Assembly (NCBI GenBank): GCA_007130745.1
Contig: SLRW01000013.1
Span: 1-6,082, forward strand
Source of the DNA: Gammaproteobacteria bacterium
GTDB lineage: Bacteria > Pseudomonadota > Gammaproteobacteria > UBA5335 > SLRW01
Direction of reading: 5' to 3'
Length of the DNA stretch: 6,082 bases
Positions 1 through 6,082 of the stretch are shown here, one piece after another (position 1 is the first letter of the stretch; every line of letters starts with the position of its first letter). Below the pieces are notes generated by a model. The model had not been told where the DNA came from and did no database searches. It saw only the letters and a list, made by a program, of their open reading frames with translations. Made by a program: the position numbers and the translations under genes.

Positions 1-2
1 CC

Positions 3-35
3 ATCATTGCAGGATCAATGTTGCTCGCCGGTTGT
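3..35 (+). other. Lipoprotein signal peptide end and lipobox (N-terminal part missing)
   Basis: The first in-frame codons read IIAGSMLLAGC, a hydrophobic stretch ending in a lipobox L-A-G-C, with the Cys codon at 33-35. The positively charged n-region must lie before the window. Signal peptidase II would cut before this Cys. The following residues FGSSGD form a typical flexible linker. Confidence 0.8.
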
Positions 36-3000
36 TTTGGCAGTTCCGGAGATGTAGCGATTGAAGACACGCTCGAAGGCGTGGCAAGGGCTTTCCAGAG
101 CACCAGCGAGAATCACCTGATTGGTGGTTCGCCGGTGGCGCGTGCCCAGGTCGGCGATTATGTCATTGAAAACGAGAATATCCGGGTCATTATCCAGGCG
201 CCGGGGCGGCGTTGGTATGGTGGCATTAATCCCTACGGTGGCTCGATTATCGATGCTGATATCCAGCGTGCGCCGGGCGAAGCCGGCGCCTCGCACTTCG
301 AGGCTGCCGTGCTGGCGGTGGATATCACCACCCTCCCCAATTACACGTCCGTGCAGGTCATCAACGACGGTTCTGATGGCAATGCGGCCATTATCCGGGC
401 GACCGGGCCGGTGGATCTGTTCGAGTATGTGAATCCCCGATCACAAGTCGGCGCTCTCTTGCCGGCCGGGCTTGAGATTCCCGCCAGTATTAATGATGAC
501 CCCCTGCCGCTGGAAGTGCAGACCGATTATATCCTCGAGCCGGGCGCGGATTTTGTTATCGAACGCACTACGCTTGTCAATCAGTCTTCAGAAGACTTGC
601 AGATATTCCTGGGCGAATTTTTCAGTGGTTCGGGCGAAGTCGATACTTTCATGCCGCCGCTGGGTATGGGTGAACCCCTGGTCACGTTGCCCTGTGGTAA
701 CGAGAAAGCGGTGTGCGCGGACGGTGAATGTGATCCCTGCAACATGGTCGGCTTTGTCGGCCAGGGCGGGGGCGAAGGTGTTTCCTACGGCCGTGTGCAC
801 AAGTATGACGCCAGCTCCAGCCTGAGTCAGGCTGGTGTGGCCGCTGTGACCTACGGGGTCAATTTGCTGGGTCTGATCGTTGGTGTGGAAGAACCCAATT
901 TTGAAGTTCCCGGTGACGGCCAGCTGGTGCTGGAGGACCGTTATTTTCTGGTAACCGAAGGCGCCGTGAGCAGCCTGCAGAAAGTGCGCAACACCATCCT
1001 TGGCTATGTGACCGGCGAGATTACCGGACAGGTGCTGCTTAATGGTGAGCCGGTCCAGGGTGTTCTGGTGTCGCTGGTGCGCCCGGGCGAAGCCGGCCCT
1101 GATGTTGCCGGAACGCCCATGCCTGCACCGGACTATGATGTAGTGACTCAGGATCGCACAGATGCCGATGGCAACTATGCTCTGGAAGTGCCTCCGGGAG
1201 AGTATGAGGTTCGCGTATACAAGCAGGGCCATGGTGCGGGCACAACCGATACCAGTGCTGTTACCGTAGGCGCGGATGCTACTGTCGTGCGTGACTTCAG
1301 TTTGCCTGAGGCCGGCCAGTTGGCGGTGACAGTGGTTGATGGCGAGGGGCAACCGGTCCCGGCCAAGATTCAATTGGTGGGGCTGGATGAGACCAAGCCG
1401 CCCGCCAATGAGCTCGATTTGCTTGCGACTGTGGGGGCACCGGGTGAAATCATGGCTCAGGCGGGCCTGTTCTTTGATCAGTTTGCCCGTGACCCGCTTC
1501 CCTTTGGTATCGCCTTCGTGGATTTTGCCAATGCCGACGGCATATTGCCGGCACGCAAGGTGGTGCCGGGGGATTATGAGCTGGTGGTCTCGCGTGGTGG
1601 GCGCTATTCCGCCTTTCGCCAGCCGGTAACCATCGCGCCCGGTCAAACCGCCGAGGTTTCAGCCACCATCGAGCGGGTGGTGGAAACCCCCGGGTTCATC
1701 TCGGCTGATTTTCACGTTCATGGCATCGACAGCCTGGATTCCCGCATTCCCCGTGCGGATCGCCTGGCGGGCTTCCTGGCCGAGGGGATTGATTTCTTTA
1801 CCCCGTCGGATCATGGCCTGCAGGTTAACTATGCCCCCGAAATTGCTGCCGCCGGGGTAGGGCATCTGATCGGGACCGCGCCCAGTGCCGAGCTGACCAC
1901 GCCGGATTACGGCCATTTCAACGCCTGGCCGCGGTTTATCAACCCGGATATTCCCTCCGGAGGGTCCACTGACTGGGGTTGGCGTGATGTGCCGGCCGGG
2001 CAGCGTTTTCCGGCGCTGGGTAATTACCTGATGAGCCCGGAGGAGCTGATTACAGCGGCCAAGGATGACCCGGCTTACGATCCCGTGGTGCAAATCAACC
2101 ACATCAACAGCTTCTTCAGTGGCGTGGGTCTGGGGGTGGATACCGCCGCCGACGGGGGGCCTGTGACGACCGTGCCGCCCGAAGACCGCCGGCTGAATCC
2201 GGCGCTGGATGGCGAGTTGTTCAGCGATGCTTTTGACGCTCTGGAGATCTGGATCGGTGTCAACAGCCGGGGCGGCCTGAGAAATACCATGGATGAGAAC
2301 ATGGCCGACTGGTTCAACCTCATTAACCAGGGTATTGTGCGCACCGCCGTGGCCAGTTCCGATACCCATGTGTTGCGCATGACCTCCATGGCGACCCGTT
2401 CCATGGTGGCCAGCGAGGTCGAGGATCCGGGCCAGCTTTCTGACAATGCCCAGCCCCTGGCCGAGAACGTGCGTGCCGGACGGGTATTTGTGACCAATGC
2501 GCCCTTTATTGATGTGACGGTGGAAACCCTGGAAGGGGTGGCCGGGCTGTCGCTTGAGCACCCGCTGGTAGTGGAAACCGGAGTGGATAACCTGGCTCAG
2601 GTGCATGTCAACGTCACCAGCCCGGCGTGGGCCGAGTTCCATCGCATCAACTTCTATATCAATAACGCGCCTGAGCAGATTAACGAAGAGGACGAGCCGC
2701 CGCGCTATTCTGTGTGTCCGGACGAGGTCATGGTGGCCGGTGACGATTTCACCGTCGAGGAAACCAACGGGGTTTTGACTGCCAGCGCCACCCTGGAGCT
2801 TGGCCCGTTGGCCCAGGACACCTGGGTGGTGGTCAAGGTCGAGGGTGTTGACGGGATTTCCGAGCCGCTGTTCCCGGTAGAACCCAATTCCCTGTTCCGC
2901 GACGGCAATGACACCCTGGCTGATCTGACCGGCTCCAATGTGGGCCAGGGCGGCGTCATGGCCACGGCGATCAGCAACCCGCTGTTCATTGATGTGCTTG

Positions 3001-3047
3001 GTGACGGCTGGACGTCGCCGGGTGTGTTGCTGGGCAGCTGTGACTGA
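3..3047 (+). CDS. PHP-domain (CehA/McbA-type) metallohydrolase lipoprotein, 5' partial
   Basis: Residues are numbered from the ATG at 18. The frame is open to the window edge and C6 sits in a lipobox (LAGC), so ATG 18 would leave only five residues before the lipid cysteine. The true start therefore lies upstream and the gene is partial. F7 rather than Asp follows the Cys, which suggests outer-membrane sorting. Order of parts: beta-rich region about 15-330, with a mutarotase-like look (YVIENENIRVII, then a GG-x-I segment); a carboxypeptidase-regulatory-like domain about 333-430 (GEITGQVLLNGEPV, DADGNYALEVPPGEYEVRV); a second Ig-like segment about 433-552; a PHP domain about 560-790; a beta-rich C-terminal part. 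Candidate PHP metal ligands are H566 and H568 (DFHVHG), D598 and H599 (SDH), E625, H695 (QINHIN), D782 and H784 (SSDTH). PHP domains hydrolyse phosphoesters or related bonds using bound metals; the substrate here is unknown. A cysteine cluster lies at 226-241. Family assignment is firm; function is open. Confidence 0.9.
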   Translation: MIAGSMLLAGCFGSSGDVAIEDTLEGVARAFQSTSENHLIGGSPVARAQVGDYVIENENIRVIIQAPGRRWYGGINPYGGSIIDADIQRAPGEAGASHFEAAVLAVDITTLPNYTSVQVINDGSDGNAAIIRATGPVDLFEYVNPRSQVGALLPAGLEIPASINDDPLPLEVQTDYILEPGADFVIERTTLVNQSSEDLQIFLGEFFSGSGEVDTFMPPLGMGEPLVTLPCGNEKAVCADGECDPCNMVGFVGQGGGEGVSYGRVHKYDASSSLSQAGVAAVTYGVNLLGLIVGVEEPNFEVPGDGQLVLEDRYFLVTEGAVSSLQKVRNTILGYVTGEITGQVLLNGEPVQGVLVSLVRPGEAGPDVAGTPMPAPDYDVVTQDRTDADGNYALEVPPGEYEVRVYKQGHGAGTTDTSAVTVGADATVVRDFSLPEAGQLAVTVVDGEGQPVPAKIQLVGLDETKPPANELDLLATVGAPGEIMAQAGLFFDQFARDPLPFGIAFVDFANADGILPARKVVPGDYELVVSRGGRYSAFRQPVTIAPGQTAEVSATIERVVETPGFISADFHVHGIDSLDSRIPRADRLAGFLAEGIDFFTPSDHGLQVNYAPEIAAAGVGHLIGTAPSAELTTPDYGHFNAWPRFINPDIPSGGSTDWGWRDVPAGQRFPALGNYLMSPEELITAAKDDPAYDPVVQINHINSFFSGVGLGVDTAADGGPVTTVPPEDRRLNPALDGELFSDAFDALEIWIGVNSRGGLRNTMDENMADWFNLINQGIVRTAVASSDTHVLRMTSMATRSMVASEVEDPGQLSDNAQPLAENVRAGRVFVTNAPFIDVTVETLEGVAGLSLEHPLVVETGVDNLAQVHVNVTSPAWAEFHRINFYINNAPEQINEEDEPPRYSVCPDEVMVAGDDFTVEETNGVLTASATLELGPLAQDTWVVVKVEGVDGISEPLFPVEPNSLFRDGNDTLADLTGSNVGQGGVMATAISNPLFIDVLGDGWTSPGVLLGSCD
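1695..2387 (+). other. PHP metallohydrolase domain within the lipoprotein
   Basis: This segment carries the ordered PHP motifs: H-x-H (DFHVHG), an acidic/His pair (TPSDHG), a Glu (SAELTT), a central His (QINHIN), and a final Asp-x-His (SSDTHVL). About 95 residues separate the SDH motif from the central His, which is long and contains a Trp-rich stretch (NAWPRF, DWGWRD). This stretch may form a lid or substrate-binding insertion; that role is inferred. Confidence 0.8.
3040..3047 (+). promoter_or_regulatory. Stop/start overlap GTGACTGA coupling the lipoprotein and HEAT-like genes
   Basis: The downstream GTG start and the upstream TGA stop overlap within eight bases, in different frames. The bases before the GTG offer only a weak ribosome-binding sequence (GGG at 3032-3034). 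Reinitiation by ribosomes finishing the upstream gene is therefore the likely way this gene is translated. Confidence 0.65.
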
Positions 3048-3132
3048 AGCCTGCACAAGCCGTCGGGCCAGGGCAGGCTGGTGTCTCCTGCCGCTGGTCG
3101 CGCTGCTGGGTTTCGCCACTGTGGCGTGGGCC
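3040..3132 (+). other. Sec signal peptide of the HEAT-like protein
   Basis: Thirty-one residues with an Arg-rich n-region (R8, R9, R11), a hydrophobic core of about residues 14-28, and A-W-A at positions -3 to -1 before GDQSGE. There is no lipobox Cys at the cut, so a soluble periplasmic or secreted product is expected. Confidence 0.8.
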
Positions 3133-4452
3133 GGTGATCAGTCCGGTGAGGCGGACAGCGGCATCAACGCGTCCTGGGCGACAGCTTTATCACGCCCGGC
3201 ACTGCCCTCCAACGGCCCCTTGCTGCGTGAGCGACTGGCGGGGGCCGGGGTGATCGTGCATGGTCGGGTCAGTATGCGCGAGAGTTTTGATGGCGGGGCC
3301 CTGCAACTGGCCCGCGTTGAAGTGGAACAGGCCTGGCCACCGCTGGATCAGCGCAGTATTGGCATTGTCGATTTGCGGGGCGCGCTGCGACGCCAGCTGC
3401 TTCCCCCGGCTGGAACCTCGCTGGTGGCGGCGCTGGATGTTGCGCCCGGCTATTCCTATCTGCGCAATCATTTGCCCGAGGGCAATTACTATGTTTCCCC
3501 GGCCAACGGTGACGGGTTCTACGCAGGGCTGGACTCTGTTGCCGCCGCCGCCCTGGCGGCGTGGCTGGCACACGGGGATGCTGAGCCCTTTGCGGTGACC
3601 CGGGCGCACGCCATGGCGCTTCTTGCCAGCGGCGACGCCCGACTGACGCGCGCCGCCCTGGCGGAGCTTTCGCGGGTGCCGGTACCCGACAGCCTGAGTC
3701 AGGATGAGTGGGAGCATGTGGCTATGGTTATGCAGGAGGGCTTGCCCGCCAAGGGTATGCTGGCCCTGCAACTGGCCACGTGGGGGTTAACCCCGGCGCT
3801 GGATTATCTGCAGTCCGGGGAGGTGGATGACATCGTGACCCGCAGCCGGGTGTTACAGGCGCGGATATTGCTCGGTGACATGCCCGAGGCGGACGTGATG
3901 ATCGAGGCGAGTCGTGCCGGCTCGCCGGCCGATCGGGCGGGCGCCGTGAGGGTGTTGGGTCTGTTGCCGGATGAGCAGGCCCTGGCGCGTGCAGGCGCGA
4001 TGGCAACGGGTGATCCCCATCCGGGTGTGCGCCGGGTGGCTATCAGGGCGCTGGTCGATCAGGCCGATTATCATGATACTCCCGCCGCGCTGGGCTGGCT
4101 TGAGCAGGCCTATGACAGCGAGGAGGCCATGCTGCGCAGTGCTGCCATGCAGGCCCTCACCGCGCGGGATGATGATATTGCCGCTCGACTGGTGCGTCTG
4201 GCGGAAGATGCCGGGGTTGGCGTTGCCCGCAATTATGCGGCGGGGCTGCTGGTGTTGCGTCTGGGGATGGATGACCCGCGCGTGCAGCGTCTGCGTCAGG
4301 AGACGGAAGATGTGGCGGTACGCCGTATTCTTGAAGAGGGGATTCTGAGTACGGAGGGATTCCACAGCCATGGTCCGGATCTTGATCGCAGTCCCGGACA
4401 TGGTCACGGTCATGGACATGGCCATAGCCACGAGCATGGCCATAGTCATTGA
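3040..4452 (+). CDS. Secreted HEAT-like repeat protein with histidine-rich C-terminal tail
   Basis: The start chosen is GTG 3040, giving 470 residues. It places a textbook signal peptide at the N terminus: charged SRRARAG, hydrophobic WCLLPLVALLGF, and a cleavage site AWA-GD after residue 31. An ATG at 2938 in the same frame would add 34 Arg- and Cys-rich residues and overlap the lipoprotein gene by 110 bases, so it is rejected. Residues about 65-150 look like a small beta domain (VIVHGRVS, LARVEVEQAW, GTSLVAAL), of the pattern seen in TIMP/OB-fold-like modules; this is a weak call. Residues about 165-435 are Ala/Leu-rich helical pairs resembling HEAT repeats, clearest at 294-340 (DRAGAVRVLGLLPD, PHPGVRRVAIRALV) and 360-410. 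Residues 442-470 are a tail with 11 histidines. No catalytic motif is visible. It is probably a periplasmic scaffold or metal-binding partner of the upstream lipoprotein. The specific role is unknown. Confidence 0.85.
   Translation: MTEACTSRRARAGWCLLPLVALLGFATVAWAGDQSGEADSGINASWATALSRPALPSNGPLLRERLAGAGVIVHGRVSMRESFDGGALQLARVEVEQAWPPLDQRSIGIVDLRGALRRQLLPPAGTSLVAALDVAPGYSYLRNHLPEGNYYVSPANGDGFYAGLDSVAAAALAAWLAHGDAEPFAVTRAHAMALLASGDARLTRAALAELSRVPVPDSLSQDEWEHVAMVMQEGLPAKGMLALQLATWGLTPALDYLQSGEVDDIVTRSRVLQARILLGDMPEADVMIEASRAGSPADRAGAVRVLGLLPDEQALARAGAMATGDPHPGVRRVAIRALVDQADYHDTPAALGWLEQAYDSEEAMLRSAAMQALTARDDDIAARLVRLAEDAGVGVARNYAAGLLVLRLGMDDPRVQRLRQETEDVAVRRILEEGILSTEGFHSHGPDLDRSPGHGHGHGHGHSHEHGHSH
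4363..4449 (+). repeat. Coding His-rich tail with imperfect 6-base repeats
   Basis: This encodes residues 442-470 of the HEAT-like protein: 11 His in 29 residues, nine of them alternating with Gly, Ser or Glu over the last 17. From 4399 the DNA is an imperfect hexamer repeat of the type CATGGN. CATGGCCATAG occurs at 4417-4427 and again at 4435-4445, an 18-base period that suggests growth by slippage. His/Gly tails of this sort bind Ni, Zn, Co or Cu in known metallochaperones; the metal here is unknown. Confidence 0.85.
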
Positions 4453-4459
4453 CGTCGGG

Positions 4460-4487
4460 GCCGGGTCGCTTGCGCCACGGGCCCGGC
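4460..4487 (+). terminator. Possible weak hairpin after the HEAT-like gene, not a classical terminator
   Basis: GCCGGGTC at 4460-4467 can pair with GGCCCGGC at 4480-4487 (one G-T pair), leaving a 12-base loop. It starts eight bases after the stop codon. The bases that follow are AATGCCACG, with no T-run, so intrinsic termination is doubtful. It might act as a 3' stabilising hairpin or be chance in GC-rich DNA. Confidence 0.25.
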
Positions 4488-4582
4488 AATGCCACGATAT
4501 GCGCCGCGCCCGCCAGGGCTGTGTCATTCCCGGCAAGTCATTCATGTTGCTGCAATCCTGTGGTTTGTGCCGGGTCAGAAGT

Positions 4583-4590
4583 GGAGCAGG
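4583..4590 (+). promoter_or_regulatory. Ribosome binding site of the glycosyltransferase gene
   Basis: GGAGCAGG lies 8 bases before the ATG at 4599 (12 bases counted from GGAG). It supports that start over the later in-frame starts. Confidence 0.55.
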
Positions 4591-4598
4591 CAACGTAA

Positions 4599-5918
4599 AT
4601 GAGTAGTGTACCGGCCGCGCTGGACACGGAGAGCCTGGCCGCGGGCCGAAAGCCGCGGCTGCGGGTGATTGGCGAGCATCCCCTGCGCGTATGCCTGCTC
4701 GGTTATCGCAGCAAGCCGCATTGCGGCGGCCAGGGCATTTACCTGCACTATTTGAGCAAGGCGCTGGTGGATCTGGGTCACAGCGTGGATGTGCTCTCCG
4801 GCCCGCCTTATCCCGAGCTCGACCCGCGCGTACGCCTGATTCGCTTGCCCAGCCTGGATATGTACTCGCATGACCGGCGTTTCAGTGCCATTTTCGATCG
4901 CCGGCTGCTCAAACCGCTGGAGCTGTACGAGTATCTCAGCGTGCTCAGCGGCGGATTCCCGGAGCCCTATACCTTTGGTGTGCGTGCGTACCGGTATCTG
5001 CGTGCTCACCGCGATGAATATGATGTGATCCACGATAACCAGACCTTGTGTTACAGCCTGCTGACTATAGAGCACCGGCTGGGTCTGCCGGTGGTGGCCA
5101 CAGTGCATCATCCCATCACTATTGACCGGGACATTGCCGTCAAGGCGGCGAAAACCCGCACCCTGAAGTTTTTAACCCGCCGCTGGTACAGCTTCCTGCG
5201 CATGCAGGAAAAGGTCGTGCGCCGGCTGGAACATGTGGTGACGGTATCGGATCAGGCGCGCCGCGATATCGAGCGGGATTTTGGTCGTCCCGCCCGGACC
5301 ATGGAAGTGCTGCACAACGGTATTGATACCGCGCTGTTCCGGCCACTGCCTGATGTGCACCGCGAACCCGGCCGGCTGGTTGCCACGGCCAGTGCCGAGG
5401 CGCCGCTCAAGGGGCTGAATTATCTGCTCAAGGCCCTCGCCCGGCTGGTGCGGGAGCGCGAGGAGGTCTCGCTGGTGGTGGTGGGGCAGCTCGCTAACGG
5501 CAGCCGCACCGCGCGATTGATTCGGCGACTCAAGCTGGGTGAGCGGGTTCGGTTTGTCAGCGGGCTCAGCAATGATGAACTGGTGCGCGAATACAACCGC
5601 GCCGAGATCGCCGTGGTGCCCTCGCTATACGAGGGCTTTGGCCTGCCGGCGGGCGAAGCCATGGCTTGTGGCACACCGGTGGTCTCGACCACCGGCGGTG
5701 CCCTGCCCGAAGTCGTCGGTGATGCCGGCGTGCTGGTGGCGCCGGGCGATGACCGCGCGCTGGCTGCCGCCATTGGCGGGCTGCTGGACGACCCGGCCCG
5801 GCGTCAGGTGCTGGGCAAGGCCGGCCGCGAGCGTATTGAGCAGCGCTTTGACTGGCTGCGCGTGGCCGAAGGCGTAGTCGCCACTTACCACAAGGCAATG
5901 CCCCATGCTGACGGTTGA
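4599..5918 (+). CDS. GT-B fold glycosyltransferase, family 4 type
   Basis: The product has 439 residues, slightly longer than usual for the family because of about 25 extra N-terminal residues before the first beta strand (LRVCLLGYRS). The N-terminal Rossmann half has GGQGIYLHYLSKAL at 43-56 in the acceptor-side glycine loop, and VHHP at 169-172. VVTVSDQARRDI (213-224) and LHNGID (238-243) mark the inter-domain region. The C-terminal donor-binding half has K271 in PLKGLNYLLKAL, then the E-x7-E motif with E345 and E353 (EGFGLPAGE) and CGTPVVSTTGGALPE. These are hallmarks of retaining transferases using nucleotide-sugar donors. The Arg that usually precedes the conserved Lys (as in GRL-x-KG) is absent: the strand ends TASAEAPLKG. 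No signal peptide or membrane helix is seen, so it is probably cytoplasmic. Its stop overlaps the methyltransferase start. Donor and acceptor are unknown. Confidence 0.92.
   Translation: MSSVPAALDTESLAAGRKPRLRVIGEHPLRVCLLGYRSKPHCGGQGIYLHYLSKALVDLGHSVDVLSGPPYPELDPRVRLIRLPSLDMYSHDRRFSAIFDRRLLKPLELYEYLSVLSGGFPEPYTFGVRAYRYLRAHRDEYDVIHDNQTLCYSLLTIEHRLGLPVVATVHHPITIDRDIAVKAAKTRTLKFLTRRWYSFLRMQEKVVRRLEHVVTVSDQARRDIERDFGRPARTMEVLHNGIDTALFRPLPDVHREPGRLVATASAEAPLKGLNYLLKALARLVREREEVSLVVVGQLANGSRTARLIRRLKLGERVRFVSGLSNDELVREYNRAEIAVVPSLYEGFGLPAGEAMACGTPVVSTTGGALPEVVGDAGVLVAPGDDRALAAAIGGLLDDPARRQVLGKAGRERIEQRFDWLRVAEGVVATYHKAMPHADG
5892..5895 (+). promoter_or_regulatory. Ribosome binding site of the methyltransferase gene
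   Basis: AAGG within the end of the glycosyltransferase gene lies nine bases before the ATG at 5905. It supports that start, and translation may also be coupled through the 14-base overlap. Confidence 0.45.
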
Positions 5919-6082
5919 GTTCGACCGCCTGGCGCTGGCGCCCGGCCAGGCACTGTTGGACCTTGGCTGCGGCGAGGGCCGGCATGTACTCACCGCCTGG
6001 ATGTTGAACCCTGAAGGCGTGTCGCTGGGACTGGACCTGGGTTTCGAGGATGCGCGCAAGACCCGCGCAACTTTTGTCGCCG
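5905..6082 (+). CDS. Class I SAM-dependent methyltransferase, 3' partial
   Basis: Fifty-nine codons are visible before the window ends. LLDLGCGEGRH at residues 17-27 is motif I, the glycine-rich SAM-binding loop of class I methyltransferases. D44 in LGLDLG is at the end of the second strand, where an acidic residue normally holds the ribose of SAM. The fold begins almost at the first residue, so there is no separate N-terminal domain. The start overlaps the glycosyltransferase stop by 14 bases, indicating one transcription unit. Paired glycosyltransferase and methyltransferase genes suggest modification of a glycan, lipid or small molecule, but the acceptor cannot be told from this fragment. 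Confidence 0.85.
   Translation, partial: MLTVEFDRLALAPGQALLDLGCGEGRHVLTAWMLNPEGVSLGLDLGFEDARKTRATFVA

Larger units (their letters stand above)
4453..4598 (+). other. Intergenic gap between the HEAT-like gene and the glycosyltransferase gene
   Basis: This 146-base stretch has no convincing gene. It holds the inverted repeat at 4460-4487 and a second, wide pair CCCGGCA (4529-4535) / TGCCGGG (4568-4574) separated by 32 bases. No T-run follows either, and I see no good -35/-10 pair. A promoter for the downstream genes could still lie here. Confidence 0.5.

Noticed and set aside
588..1646. - strand open frame of 352 codons antisense to the lipoprotein gene
   Set aside because: No family motif, low-complexity composition, and complete overlap with the real gene in the paired frame.
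2938..3039. Upstream in-frame ATG extension of the HEAT-like protein
   Set aside because: Would add 34 Arg- and Cys-rich residues ahead of a clean signal peptide and deepen the overlap with the lipoprotein gene to 110 bases; GTG 3040 fits better.
1659..3119. Long - strand open frame of 486 codons antisense to the lipoprotein gene
   Set aside because: It mirrors the codon structure of a well-supported + strand gene in GC-rich DNA; its product is rich in His, Gly, Arg and Gln, with no recognisable domain.
4399..4449. Short tandem repeat considered as a CRISPR-like or regulatory repeat
   Set aside because: The unit is six bases, in frame, and encodes alternating His; it is coding low complexity.
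4529..4574. Inverted pair CCCGGCA / TGCCGGG considered as a terminator or operator
   Set aside because: The 32-base spacer is long, no T-run follows, and 7-base matches are common in GC-rich DNA.
3853..4593. - strand open frame of 246 codons covering the HEAT-like gene end and the gap
   Set aside because: Its start contains a Met/Thr/Ala-rich run that is only the reverse reading of the His-codon repeat; no domain seen.
4575..5111. - strand open frame of 178 codons antisense to the glycosyltransferase
   Set aside because: Overlaps a confidently assigned gene and shows no motif of its own.

Overview
The window reads as chromosomal DNA of a GC-rich (by eye around 60 percent) Gram-negative bacterium, probably a proteobacterium and plausibly a gammaproteobacterium. 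The case for this is a Gram-negative style lipoprotein lipobox, a classical Sec signal peptide on a second exported protein, and tightly packed, overlapping same-strand genes. The lineage call is inference; no rRNA or marker gene is present. All four genes lie on the + strand, and nothing supports a gene on the - strand, an RNA gene, a CRISPR array or a mobile element.

Region 1 (1-4452) is a two-gene unit for cell-envelope proteins. The first gene (5' end cut by the window) encodes a large lipoprotein of more than 1000 residues. It has a beta-rich N-terminal part, a carboxypeptidase-regulatory-like (Ig-type) domain, and a PHP-type metallohydrolase domain of the CehA/McbA kind with most of its metal-binding motifs visible. 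The second gene starts at a GTG that overlaps the end of the first by 8 bases. It encodes a secreted helical-repeat (HEAT-like) protein with a small beta domain at the N terminus and a strikingly histidine-rich C-terminal tail. The overlap implies coupled translation, and both products are predicted to leave the cytoplasm. A metal-dependent enzyme made together with a putative metal-binding partner is the most interesting feature here.

Region 2 (4453-4598) is a 146-base gap with short GC-rich inverted repeats but no convincing intrinsic terminator and no clear promoter.

Region 3 (4599-6082) starts a second set of genes: a GT-B fold, family 4-type glycosyltransferase, overlapped by 14 bases by a class I SAM-dependent methyltransferase that runs off the window. 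These two look cytoplasmic and suggest glycan, glycolipid or small-molecule modification. Whether regions 1 and 3 form one operon or one pathway cannot be decided from the sequence alone; the same orientation and short gap allow it.
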